From Exophiala sp. HKRS030 (Eukaryota; Ascomycota; Eurotiomycetes; Chaetothyriales; Herpotrichiellaceae), in the NCBI GenBank assembly GCA_023897205.1, contig JAHWDD010000003.1:809665-873664 (forward strand): 64,000 nt of DNA, given 5' to 3'. The translations under genes were made by a program, and so were the position numbers. Below the pieces are notes generated by a model that ran no database searches, was not told the DNA's origin, and was given only the letters and a program-made list of their open reading frames with translations. Below are positions 53,840 to 64,000 of the stretch, piece after piece. Each line of letters opens with the position of its first letter. Positions within the stretch are counted from its first letter, which is position 1.

Positions 53840-55343
53840 ACATCAATCTGGGAGAGTATGTGTCAACATTCCAATTCTTGCCTGTTATCATTGACGTTGT
53901 TTGATGGGAAGTGGCCTGGTCTCGTTGGCATGAGAGACGTATACCGGCAGCTTTCCGATCAGCTCTTGAAGTGCGTGTAGCAAAAGTACCACACGAAAAT
54001 GTTCCAGATTGTCGGAACGCACGGGACGTGACTCCTGGCTACATGAAGTGTAGCAAAGACAGGCGATGGTTGATGCTCATGGATCACAGCGTGGAGTGCA
54101 GGAAAGATGAAAGCAAGATGAGGAGTGCAAATTGTGATTATGAGGAATATGTTTTGGCGCGTTCTTGGCCATACAGGAACGACAAAAAACAAAGAGCGTT
54201 CCAGCCATACAGCAACAGGCACTCGTTCTTCACCATAGGCGAGTCTTGCCCTTGCAGATCTTGAGGGCGTTACCGACCTCCAGCTTAGGCCCCCGAAGCA
54301 CCATTTTGTCTTCAGGGCCACCGCCCTTCACAGCGTACCCAGGTAGTCATGCCAGCACATCGGTCACTCTGCGGACAGCTACAGTACGCCGGTAGTCTGT
54401 ATCCACTCGCCCTATAGGGCTGAAAGCAGACGTCTTCCGACAGTCCGTTCCAGAAAAGCGAAGGATGATTTTAGTTAGGGAGTATCAAATCGGCGTTTCA
54501 GCGGCCCGAATGTGGGTGCGTTGGCATTTTGGACTGAAGGCCTTGCAGCATCCTGACTCATCGCATGTACCATTCTCCAGTGTTCCATGCGAATACAAGC
54601 TTTTTGGGCTGTGCCTCGCATTCACGCCGAGAATAGGAAAGTCCTCGAGATACGACGCTCAACCTCAGCAATTCAGGCCACCGGCAGAGTCTCACTGAGC
54701 GGGGACCAAGACCGGGATCCAGGGGAATTGGTTACCGGACGATACACGATAGAGCGGAAGTAAGGACGAATTACCGGAGACCAGCTGTGAGCTCTGGTGA
54801 GCGCCCCTACACATCTGATGCCGTGACGGTACGATACAAGTTCCAAGGCGAAAAAAGAGTCGAATGACCCATGCATGACCCGGTCGTCACGTACTCGTAG
54901 AGGGATTCTGGCCCAGACCTTGCCAGGATCGTGATCAGCATGACGATGGCGCCTTCTTTTCTGGTACGCAACATGGCCCGCGATCAGTGGCGGTCTGGGC
55001 ACAGCGGCCGACTCAATTGTAGCCTGCTTGCAACAACGTGGTTGCGAGGACCCAGGGGCACATTCCCGCATGGAGCAGAGGCACGCAATCGCCGAAACTT
55101 CTCAGTATCTCACATCCACGTGAACTCCTGGAGAACCTCTCATGATGCAGGCAGACCCTTGAAAGGTTTTACGAATCGGAATATCTGGTCTATTTTGGTC
55201 ACGGCAATGAGTGGCCATTGAATGGAGCAGTTCCTTTGAGAAGGTGTCAGGTCCAGACACTTCCTTGCTATCACTTCTCTTTTGCCCACTTCTCTTTGAC
55301 TTGCTGGTTAACCACCGGACAAATCCAATTCTCACGCACCACT

Positions 55344-56301
55344 TCAGTCAAGAGGGACTGAATACTCTGAAGGACAATGGTGTCAGTACGCAACTCCGCC
55401 CCGATGATGACAGCTGGATAGCTTGTTGGAGACACTCACCATTCGTCCTGCAGGTTGCGTTACATGATGGCCATGTATCGCCAGCTCTGCCACCATCCTG
55501 TGGTGTCTTTGTCACGTTTCTGAGAAGGTCAAGCAGATGCTGATTCCCAAACATCTTGATCCCAACTTTGATTGCATTCAGAGTATCGTCACTTGGACCC
55601 GAGGGATCTCGGCTGAATATGTCTAGTGATGGCACTGTCTGCGAAGCGGTCGGAGTTTCATAAACCACGATGAAAGCTGCATCATTAGAATCGTATCCCC
55701 AGCCAATGATCTCGTAGGTGTTGTTTTGAGATGCAAGGGATCCTGCCGGCACGCTATGATAAGCGTCCACTGCGATGGACGTGTCGTGCGAGTATGCAAA
55801 GTATGTTGCATTGGGCTTCTTTGTATCGTTGACCAACTGAAAAGATGTCAAGGTGTCAAGCTTTGTCGCCTCCTGGGCATAGCATGCACCATCTAGGCAG
55901 GGTCGCGTAAGGGTCCAGATGAAGTTACGGAAAAGACGATACAATTCTTGGTTGGAGAATGTGATGAACCAATCACCAAGAAACCAGCCTGGAGGCATGG
56001 GCGTCCATGGCTTGGAGGACGCATTCGTCGGGCCGAAGGTTGGTGGAAGGCGAATGTCGACTGCGTTCGGTGGTACTTGGTGCTCTTTGAGGATCGAAAG
56101 AGATATCCCTGAGGTCACGCCTTGTCAGATACATGCCTAGCCATCAAACACGGGCATTGCCTCTGGATGAAATGAAGACTTTGGGAAGGGGAGGACAAAA
56201 GCGATTTGTCTACCTTGCTGAGGTCCAATGCCAGCTCCCGTCATTGTCCACGGATGCAGGACAATGAGACAAATCGTTGAAAGGGCCCACGTCAATTTCA
56301 T
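55344..56301 (-). CDS. Secreted lipocalin-like fungal protein, 259 aa
   Basis: Three exons: 56214-56301, 55440-56108 and 55344-55366. The first exon supplies a signal peptide (MKLTWALSTICLIVLHPWTM). The mature part contains PPGWFLGDWFITFSNQ and later NTYEIIGWGYDSNDAAFIVV followed by PSLDIFSRDPSGPS. This resembles the small fungal lipocalin-like family in which a GTW-type start, a strand with a GWG motif and a DIYSR element recur. Lipocalins bind small hydrophobic ligands in a beta-barrel; the ligand here is unknown and the family call is from memory of motifs. The introns (56109-56213, GTAGAC...CCTCAG; 55367-55439, GTGAGT...CTTCAG) are needed, and the last exon adds only EYSVPLD and the stop. 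Without the first exon the signal peptide is missed. The gene sits alone at the edge of the gene-poor region. Confidence 0.8.
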
Positions 56302-57287
56302 TTTCAAAGGGAGTGCTTTTCAATTTCAAGCACAAGCAAAATGTGGACGCCATCATGTTGGACGTCGAGTCCTCAACGGATTATATCTAGATTCATCAAT
56401 TACATTTAGCTGTTAATCAATCGTTTGCAATCTCGTAGTATTATTCCTTAAAGGTGAGTCCTCTTGCTCGAACCTTCTTGATTGCAATGCTTCATTCCGG
56501 CAACCTTCCATCAATCATGTCTCATGGAGAGAACAAACTGAGAGCGCCATAAGCGCTGTCAAGGCCGCGTTCTTACACAAACCTGCGCTAGGAAATATTC
56601 CACCCATTGTAGAAAGGGCGGGGAAAGAGGACGGTTTGATCGAGCACGTAACAGTTATCGGAAACCAGATAGGACGTTGATTGCAGAAGTGTGGTCTCGG
56701 GAGGAAACTTGTTTATGTCGCCATGTTCCCTGTCATTGTACGGGTACGTGCAGTAGGACATGTAAATAAAGACCTATATGAGGTACCAAGCTACGACCGG
56801 AGTATTGAGCAGCAAATACCTGAGTCTACTAGTATTTAATGTGGCGCAATAAGTACCTGAAGCTTGATGCGGGGGCGCAAGAAAAAGTTGGCGGGAGTGT
56901 GCGAGTTGCCCATGGCAACCAACAGGCGATGGCTTTGTTGTCCTCCAGTGCCAATAGGCGCGTAAAACGAGTAGCGCCGCAGCCGATTCAATTCACACAC
57001 TCCTCCATCTGTTCTTTACTACCAAAGCATCCTACTGGACTGGTCTTCATCGCGGTCGCATCTTGCTTCAATTCGCTCTTCAATACAGTCATTACTATCA
57101 ACTCCCTTCCACTACTATCGAGAACACGTCGCAGCTGGGCTGCCTGCTTGGAACATTGACAATTTCGCTCTCATTCCTGCGGCGCACTGTTCATTCATTC
57201 CACTGTTCATTCATTCCACTGTTCATTCTCATGGTCTGAGCGTCACCGAGTCATCACTACAACGCCATTGTCTACGTTCTAGCCGCG
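56302..57287. other. Divergent promoter region, about 990 bases
   Basis: The lipocalin-like gene (minus) and BUD4 (plus) diverge from here. The BUD4 side holds the 16-base tandem repeat described separately. No ORF is supported. Confidence 0.55.
57189..57228. repeat. Tandem 16-base repeat in the BUD4 leader, 2.5 units
   Basis: GTTCATTCATTCCACT occurs at 57189-57204 and 57205-57220, with a half unit at 57221-57228. It ends 59 bases before the BUD4 ATG, so it is probably in the 5' UTR or core promoter. Confidence 0.85.
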
Positions 57288-60200
57288 ATGGCTTCGGAGG
57301 TACGTGCTGTGCTGTCTCCGATTGTTGACATTCGTGATTCCTCTGTAGATCTAACATGTCACCGTCTCTTTACAGGTCCCACCCTTACGAATCCAGAAGG
57401 GCAGCAATGGAACATCACCGTCCAAGCTGCCCCGAGTAACGAACCGCCCCCTGTCTGAGCTCAGTCCCATGGCCTTGCGCCGAAATTCTCCTAGCTTCCC
57501 GCAGCCAAAGGTGCGTTGTTTGGATTTTGTAACCCTTTGAACAACACCTCACTCACGCAATTGCAGGGTAAGTTGTTGAGCAACGAAAGTTCACCAGCCG
57601 GTTCCTCTCCATTTTCCGGTGTGTCTCCACGACTGTTCTGGCAGGGACGTGATCCCAATTCGCCTGCCAGAGAGCATCAAAGCACAAAGGATACTCCGCC
57701 TCCTCGAAACTCTCCTACCAAGCGATCATCGATTGAGAATCTCAAAAAGGCTTCGAGGGTCAAGAACAGCAGCATGTTTGCCATCGAACAGAGCAGTCAC
57801 TATGACCCTTCGCGTCCTTCGGTACTGGACGGAAGGCCACACAGCATGCAATTCTCGAGGCAACAATCACCAAATCGGGGTTCAGACGTAACTCGAAAGG
57901 AGAATGTCGCCCCTTCCTACACTTCGCCGGTACAGCCACAAGCGAAGAGGGGGTTCGAAGAGCAGGACCATGCCGCAAACCTCATTACTCCTTTGTCGCC
58001 TAGTAGGCTGAACAGCCCTCCTATGAAATCATCCTTATCGAAGAAAACCGGAGCAGCCTTCAGAAGAAGTGGCTTCGATCCCGAGACGGGTATTTGGGAG
58101 GATGATGATGACATTCAGAGTAGACAACTTCCCGCTGGTCGTGGGTTGCATCGTCATCAGAAGAGTGTTACCTTCGACCAGAAGCCACCTCAGATTAATG
58201 AGTACGAAATGGCCACACCGGCACCTTCGTCATGCGCATCAGGGTCGCGTGAAGGCAGCTACCAGTCCAACGAAGACGATGAGGACGAGGATGCAAGCTT
58301 TGAAAGGGGCTCTTCAATGGATCAAGATGACAGCTTTGACGCCTCGCTGGAGGACACTGACAAGACGCCGGTTGTTCTGCCGGAAGACTGGCGCTTCATG
58401 AGCCCAGAAACAGCCAACAAAGATCTGTCACGGGGAGAAGAAGATGTTTTCGACGACGACTGCGGTAGTCCTGCACCAACTGCTCAGCCAGGCGCTTTGG
58501 CATCTCGACCACATCAAACGAGCGCGAGCTCAGTAGACTCAAACGGACAACATCGTCCTCTGCCACCTCTACCACCTGGTGGCAATCGACTGCCAATGAA
58601 TGAAAACCTGTCTGGCACAATGGAGCGCCTGAGTATATCCGGACGATCTCTTCCCACCCCTCCCGCTTCTGCAGTCATCTCCAAAGCCGATATTCAAAAG
58701 ATGGGAGTCTCCAGCTCCCTTACAGGTGATGATCGCTTGAGGCTGATGGCACTTCAAGAACAAGACCGGGAACGCCGAATGAGGAGAATGGGTTCGAAAG
58801 AGACGAGTCCGGTTCGTGATGCCAGTCTCGAAAAGTCCTACATGCCTCGACTTCCTGATTCCGAGATGTCTGAATCACGAAATTCAACGCCACAACTTTC
58901 TCGAGCCGCGGTCCTGGAAGCATTACGTGGTGAGCCAGGACAGGGCAGCCGAGAGAGCAGCGAGGAATCCGATGGTGTAGCGCAAGCGCGTGATGTGTTA
59001 TATGACCCAGATGTTCCGATTCCGTCGCTCGAAGACCCGACACTGCCAAAGATAAAGCAGGAAGAGCTGGAAGAGGAAGATCTCTACTCGATTCCCGATT
59101 TGTACAGTCGTCGAGTTTCAGATTCAGAGACAAGCGCCAACCAAGACGACGACCTCACAAGCCAGTACTCACAGGCATCTCAAGTCCCTGCAGCTCAGCC
59201 CTTCATTTTTGACACCGATGACGGCCAAGATACTCCAAAAGCCCGGACTCCGACTAGAGAGCTTGGATCGCAGGCCGAGAACCGCATGTCACTCCCTGAG
59301 TTCACCGATTTCGGTAACACAGGTGGCTTCGATGTTGGATTTGGATCATATTTGTCCAATAACGACGAGAAAGCAAAGGCCAACCATGGTGCTACACATT
59401 CGACTGCTCTTCCAGATCTAGCAGCTCTACGCCAAAATATTCAACGTTCTTATACCCCAGAGATTCAGCACAGACAATACCAAGCTCCTCTATCTGCAGC
59501 TGTAGAGGAAGCTGTTCCCAGAAGTCCTGATTCTGTTGTCAGACACTCCCCCAGGCATTCTAACGTTCCAGTGAACGATGGTTCTGATATTTCAGACACC
59601 AAGTCTGCAGCACATGATGATAGCGACAGATCAGTCTCCCCATCAGACAGTGGTTCGGTGGTGGTTCACGACAAGGAGCCCTCTCCAGTCTCTCCTATTT
59701 CGGCTGAGTTTGAAGATAAGCCTGACAGCCTCAGCGCAGAGCCAGTGAACCCCACAAGGATAGAAGAGCAACACATTCAGACGAGCCACAAGATTCCCGA
59801 GAGCAATCGGGTTAGCAGCTTAGTACAGCTGGACATCCCACATGACTCCCTCGACGAAGGTCTTGGCCTAGGACTTGAGAAGGAGTTTGACCGCGTGGTG
59901 GAAGCCCAAAAGGTAGAGTTTGAACTCTCGTTGCAGCGTCTTTACTACCCGTTCAATGGCCGTTTCCCGTCGGTCGAAGTTTCTTGTTCCAAGGACCCGA
60001 AGTTTGAAAACCCCATGAACAATATTCCTGCCCTCCCTAGGCCCCGTGAAGCTCCTTTTCCGCTTGGAAGAGCCATTTCCCCTGGTTCATCAATTTCTGA
60101 AGAGTCATTTGCTAATCGAGCTGGTCGACGACAGAGAGGTTACTTGATGCGGCAGAACACCAAAATTGTGTACGCCAGCGAACGCATTTCACAGGATGAA

Positions 60201-61921
60201 TCGAGATCTCCCGAACTCCCTGGCTTTCAAGGCGAGCCCTTTGGATCCCAGGTTCCAGATGCAAATCTGGTCCAACCCTCTCCCCGAAAGACAAGCCAGC
60301 CCACATGGACTGCTGAGCCCTGGAATGGTAAGATGAGAAGAAAGAGCATTCGGGTTGGAGGGGAAAAGGCTTTGAGCAAGAGGAAGCAAATGGATGGACC
60401 TGTTCCACCGTTGCCAGGTCAAATGAGCAATGCTCAGGAGACTCTCGATGCTGTCGCAGAAGATGAAATTGCCGAGGATGAGGAATGGGAAGATGGCGCC
60501 GAGCGTGGTCGCCTTTTCGTCAAGGTTGTTGGTGTGAAAGACTTGCAAATGCCCTTCCCTCAGCGTAAGTATTGTCGAATCGCACCAATTCTGCAGACTA
60601 CTAACCCTGAATAGACGAACGCACCTACTTTGCCTTGACACTAGATAACGGACTCCATTGTGTAACAACTGCATGGCTAGATTTTGCCCGAAGTGCACCA
60701 ATCGGTCAGGAATTCGAGCTGGTCGTCCTCAACGAGCTCGAATTCCAACTCACCCTTCAAATGAAGCTTGAGGAGCCGAAGGTCGAAAGACCACAGTCAC
60801 CTAGCAAACCACCATCCTCGCCTAAGAAACAAGGTGCTTTTGGGCGACTGTTTGGCTCTCCTAAGAAGAAGAAAGAGTCGGAGTTGAGGGCGATGCAAGA
60901 GGCCCAAGCCGTCAGAAGGCCTGTTACTCCTCCATCTGCATACGAATTGGTTCAAGGGCTTGTCGCGAAGGATGGATCTTTCGCTCGTGCTTATGTGTCC
61001 CTAGCTGAGCATGAGAAGCACGCTTACGGCAGACCATACACTGTGGACATCACCTGCTTCAATGAGTGGGCTCTTGAGGAGGTTCACGTTGGAAGCTCTC
61101 GAAGCAAGAAAGGGGTCACCCAACTTCAGCGTCGTCCGCCATATGAAATCGGCAAGCTTGAATTGCAACTGCTGTACGTGCCCAAACCGAGGGGAGCCAA
61201 GGATGAAGATATGCCTAAGAGCATGAATGGAGCCGTGCGTGCAATGCGGGATGCTGAGGAGCGGATGCAACAGCAAGCCAACATCAAAGCATTCGAAGGT
61301 TATCTCAGCCAGCAAGGTGGAGATTGTCCAGTAAGTTGCTTTTACTTAACGAAGATTGATTTCGAAATAGCGCTGACCGCAATGCAGTATTGGCGACGAC
61401 GATTCTTTAAGCTTGCAGGAACAAAACTGACTGCTTTCCACGAGACGACTCTTCAACCACGAGCCACCATCAACCTTGCCAAGGCCAGTCGCCTCATTGA
61501 TGACAAGTCTTCTCTGACGCAGAAGGAAACGTCTACAAAAGGCGGCGGTCGACGTAAGAGTGGTTTTGCAGAGGAAGAGGAAGGCTACATGTTTGTCGAA
61601 GAGGGATTCCGTATCCGCTTTGCGAATGGAGAAGTTATTGATTTCTATGCCGACTCGACTGCCGAGAAAGAAGAGTGGATGGTTGCACTCGCACAAGTCG
61701 TTGGAAAGAATGTACCAGGCTCATCTGCTCAACTCAAGGGCTGGACTGAGCACGTTCTCAGACGGGAGAAGAAGTTGAAGGCTGAAGCATCGACAGGATT
61801 TCGACCTGGTCATGCTCGAACCGAAACGTATGGTGGTAGTCCGATAAGCCAGACCTGCAGCCCAAGCAAGTCAAGGTCTGGTGCGCAGGGCCATCGAAAG
61901 ACCAAAAGTATGCATGCTTGA
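57288..61921 (+). CDS. BUD4: BUD4-type anillin-related septation protein with PH domain, 1464 aa
   Basis: Five exons: 57288-57299 (12 bases, MASE), 57376-57510, 57567-60564, 60615-61330 and 61388-61921. The long N-terminal part is disordered and acidic. The C-terminal third has the anillin-homology region (GRLFVKVVGVKDLQMPFPQH, then ERTYFALTLDNGLHCVTTAW, later ELVVLNELEFQLTLQM). It ends in a pleckstrin-homology domain at about 1278-1400, with YWRRRFFKLAGTKLTAFHE and EEGFRIRFANGEVIDFYADS. Bud4 proteins bind the cortex and septins, mark the bud site in yeast and organise septum formation in Aspergillus. Introns are 57300-57375, 57511-57566, 60565-60614 and 61331-61387, all GTRNGT-type with TAG/CAG ends. 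The start was chosen because the 12-base exon in GCGATGG context joins in frame to VPPLRIQKGSN, a conserved-looking N-terminus. Confidence 0.94.
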
Positions 61922-62571
61922 AGATCTCTAGAGGTCGCCAAGGTGTTGTTAGGTAAAGCTTACGCTGGAGGTGTTTTGTGTTTGATTCAATGGCGTTGAT
62001 ATGTGCATGGAAGTATGAGTGTTGGCGGTGCTTTGGGAACTTCGATGCCGTTCAAAGTCAGGGCTTTTATGGAGAAATGATTTCATGCAAGACACGATCG
62101 ATGGGAAAGCCAGAGGTCGATAGGGAAAGCTGTATGAACCAGGGTTTTAACTGGCTTCAGCATGATTGTGAATAATAAAGATACCAAAACGTGCTTTTTC
62201 AAGTATTTTTCGGATTCTTCATTCTGTAGAGAGTACACAGTGCCTTGACTTGGAGTCTTTGGTGTTGTACCCGTTGTGAAAAACATTAACTCATACAGTA
62301 GAAATGGAGCATCAAACATTGTATGCTTGTAGCGAGTAGTTCGAATTGTTTTCCATTCTTGGCCTAGATCGAGGTACGTAAAAGTTGTTATGAGCCTCGA
62401 ATCAGCCTCACAACAGGCATCATCATAGGATGATGATGACCTTGAGGTAGTTTTCTTTTCTACCGCTCTACTATTTTGACTATTTTGATGGTTTTTTGTG
62501 CTTGCTTTCTGTAACAGACTACACATAAAGTACCTGCCCACCTCAGGTAAATAGGGTACAGTGGTGCAACA
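61922..62571. other. Intergenic, 650 bases, between BUD4 and SWF1
   Basis: 3' region of BUD4 and promoter of SWF1. A minus-strand frame open over 62083-62541 starts at GTG and has no recognisable feature. Confidence 0.55.
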
Positions 62572-64000
62572 ATGGGACTCATTCGAACAATAGCATTGGT
62601 GGTCTTGACCATTTCGTTTATTGTCTTTATCGCACTTTTTGGAAGATTACCAGTTTTCAGGTCAGTCAATACGTTATGATTTCTCTCCCACTCCTCGTAT
62701 TCTTCTCTGCAGCTCAATACACACGAGACTGTTAATTCGAATTCACCTTGCTGACATTTTTTTTGATTTCATAGACGAACACAAATCTCATTTCTACACC
62801 AATTACTATGGAGGCACATACCGAATGGATTCATTGCGGTGGACGAAAGACTCACGGGACGTCGTGTATCGCGCAGTCTTTCTCGGACGGGGAATTATTT
62901 GATGAATGAGAAACATCCTCTCGTATTGGTAAGTGTTGTATGCACGCGAGGCTCTTGTTTGTGGTGCTTAGGGAACTCTAACACACGGGTTTGTTCTCGT
63001 TTAGCTCTTCTTCCTCGGTCTACAAGTCATAGGCGAGGTGTTGTTTGTCCCAGCAGCATGGGATCGACTATCTGCATCACAAAAGTTCATTATACCGTGT
63101 CTGATCTCCGGGCCGATGGCGTTTCTGTACCTCTCCGCCGCGACGAGTTCGAACATCACGACGCAGAACCATGGGACCTGTATGCGTGCCTACCCTTATG
63201 ACTTTGCCTTGTTTCACCCGGGCTATTTCTGCAGCACGTGTCGGTTCGCGAAACCGGCGAGGAGCAAGCACTGCCCGATCTGCAAGGCCTGCGTGCAGAG
63301 GCAGGACCACCATTGCATCTGGATCAACAACTGCGTGGGACGCAACAACTACCTGTGGTTCAACTTGTTGATCGTCGCGACGGCGGCGTTGCTCGCGTAC
63401 GGTGCTCGGTTGGGCTACGTCTTGTTGGACGCGAGGCTGCAGGAGAGGCTGGTCCCCTCCGCGCTGACCAGGGGCAGCGTGAGTTCGAAGAGGTGGAGCA
63501 CCGGCCTGAGCTGGGCCGAGTACTGGCACTGTTGGGCCTGGGCGATCAGTGTCGAGTGGAGGGTGGGGAGTGTGATGATGCTCACCATGTTGAGTTTCCC
63601 GCTCGCCACGGGGTTTCTGGTCTATCACGCCTACTTGGTCTGGGCGGGCATGACCACGAACGAAAGCGCCAAGTGGAGTGATTGGAGGGAGGATATACGT
63701 GACGATCTGGTGTATAGGGCCCGAATATCCCAGCTGAGGGAGACGTATCCCAAGTTGCCCGATGATGTCGAGCCGAGAGACGAGGATATCAGGCGCCCCT
63801 GGCCCAGGGGTGCGAGGGCCAAGTGGTGGCTCGTCAGGATGGTCGATGGTAGACAACCTACGCTGAGAAAGAAGGGAGAAAATGGGAAGGAGGGTGTTGG
63901 CGAAGGAGCAGGAAACGAGGGAAATGAGGAGGTCCCTGACGAGAGATGGGCCAAGGTCCATAGTCTGCGTGAGGTGGATAATGTGTATGATTTGGGGTTC
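62572..64000 (+). CDS. SWF1: DHHC palmitoyltransferase Swf1, 3' end beyond window
   Basis: Three exons so far: 62572-62660, 62775-62928 and 63005-64000, giving 413 codons still open at the right edge. An N-terminal membrane helix (IALVVLTISFIVFIALFG) is followed by LTGRRVSRSLSRTGNYLMNE and KHPLVL, more helices, and the cysteine-rich DHHC domain with CSTCRFAKPARSKHCPICKA and DHHC at 182-185 (QDHHCIWINNCVGRNNYLWF). Two further helices follow before a charged tail. DHHC enzymes attach palmitate to Cys residues; Swf1 modifies SNAREs and other proteins with Cys next to a membrane helix, and acts at the ER. The position of the N-terminal block and the NEKHPLVL segment fit the Swf1 branch. Introns 62661-62774 (GTCAGT...CATAG) and 62929-63004 (GTAAGT...TTTAG) join frames. 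Fungal Swf1 is near this length, so the stop is probably just outside. Confidence 0.92.

Larger units (their letters stand above)
45370..55343. other. Gene-poor region, about 10 kb
   Basis: I find no gene here that I can support. Base composition looks ordinary, with CpG present and no obvious TA-rich RIP signature, and no terminal repeats or transposase-like frames were seen. It contains the TG, TC and TGAG microsatellites listed separately and a CGACA-rich patch at 46670-46720. Some protein-like fragments lie at 52789-53400 (minus), 53600-53839 (plus) and 54230-54440 (minus). The longest frames at 47262-47699 (plus) and 47313-47672 (minus) overlap each other and show no domain. It could be a long regulatory region, a site of non-coding transcripts, or decayed genes. 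Confidence 0.45.

Noticed and set aside
45370..55343. Repeat-induced point mutation or a dead transposon in the gene-poor region
   Set aside because: Composition is balanced, CpG is common, and no long AT-rich stretch, terminal repeat or transposase-like frame is visible. This was judged by eye, without computing RIP indices.
63077..63961. Long minus-strand frame (294 codons) opposite SWF1
   Set aside because: Antisense shadow of the GC-rich DHHC exon; low-complexity Pro/Arg/Gly content and no homologous features.

Overview
The window looks like nuclear DNA of a filamentous ascomycete (Pezizomycotina). Genes are short and split by small introns, mostly 46-142 bases, with GTRAGT-type donors and CAG/TAG acceptors. 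The set includes fungus-specific families: a Zn(II)2Cys6 regulator, an RTA1-type membrane protein, a GH55 glucanase, BUD4 and MRH4. Eurotiomycetes, perhaps Chaetothyriales, is my guess and is not proven by the sequence. All exon borders were read by eye from splice signals, frame continuity and family resemblance.

Left part (1-19 kb). A protein of unknown role runs off the left edge on the minus strand. Two ribosomal protein genes follow, uL16 (RPL10) and eL30 (RPL30), both on the minus strand and each with a CACGTG box about 150 bases upstream of its ATG. Then come a plus-strand coiled-coil protein, a GC-rich histidine-phosphatase gene, a large AZUL-HECT ubiquitin ligase, TIM17, an unknown one-TM protein and a small spliced ECM15/YkoF-like gene that a simple ORF scan misses. 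An intron-containing tRNA-Val(CAC) closes this part.

Middle part (19.5-45.4 kb). This holds a seven-TM membrane protein, an RTA1-like protein, a secreted GH55 exo-beta-1,3-glucanase, the mitochondrial DEAD-box helicase MRH4, two long low-complexity proteins of unknown role, a hydroxynaphthalene-reductase-like SDR and a six-exon Zn(II)2Cys6 transcription factor. These look like independent housekeeping or accessory genes. No polyketide or peptide synthase is present that would turn the SDR and regulator into a metabolite cluster.

Right part (45.4-64 kb). About 10 kb (45370-55343) contains no gene I can support. It carries a (TG)46 and a (TC)25 microsatellite and a few protein-like fragments. 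After it come a secreted lipocalin-like protein, BUD4 (anillin-related septation and bud-site protein) and SWF1 (DHHC palmitoyltransferase, running off the right edge).

I found no transposon, CRISPR array, virus or rRNA. The most useful observations are the matched CACGTG boxes in the two ribosomal protein promoters, the dispersed TACGGAGTA and TACCTAGGTA motifs in intergenic DNA, a perfect hairpin beside a 5' splice site in the SDR gene, and the unexplained gene-poor 10 kb.
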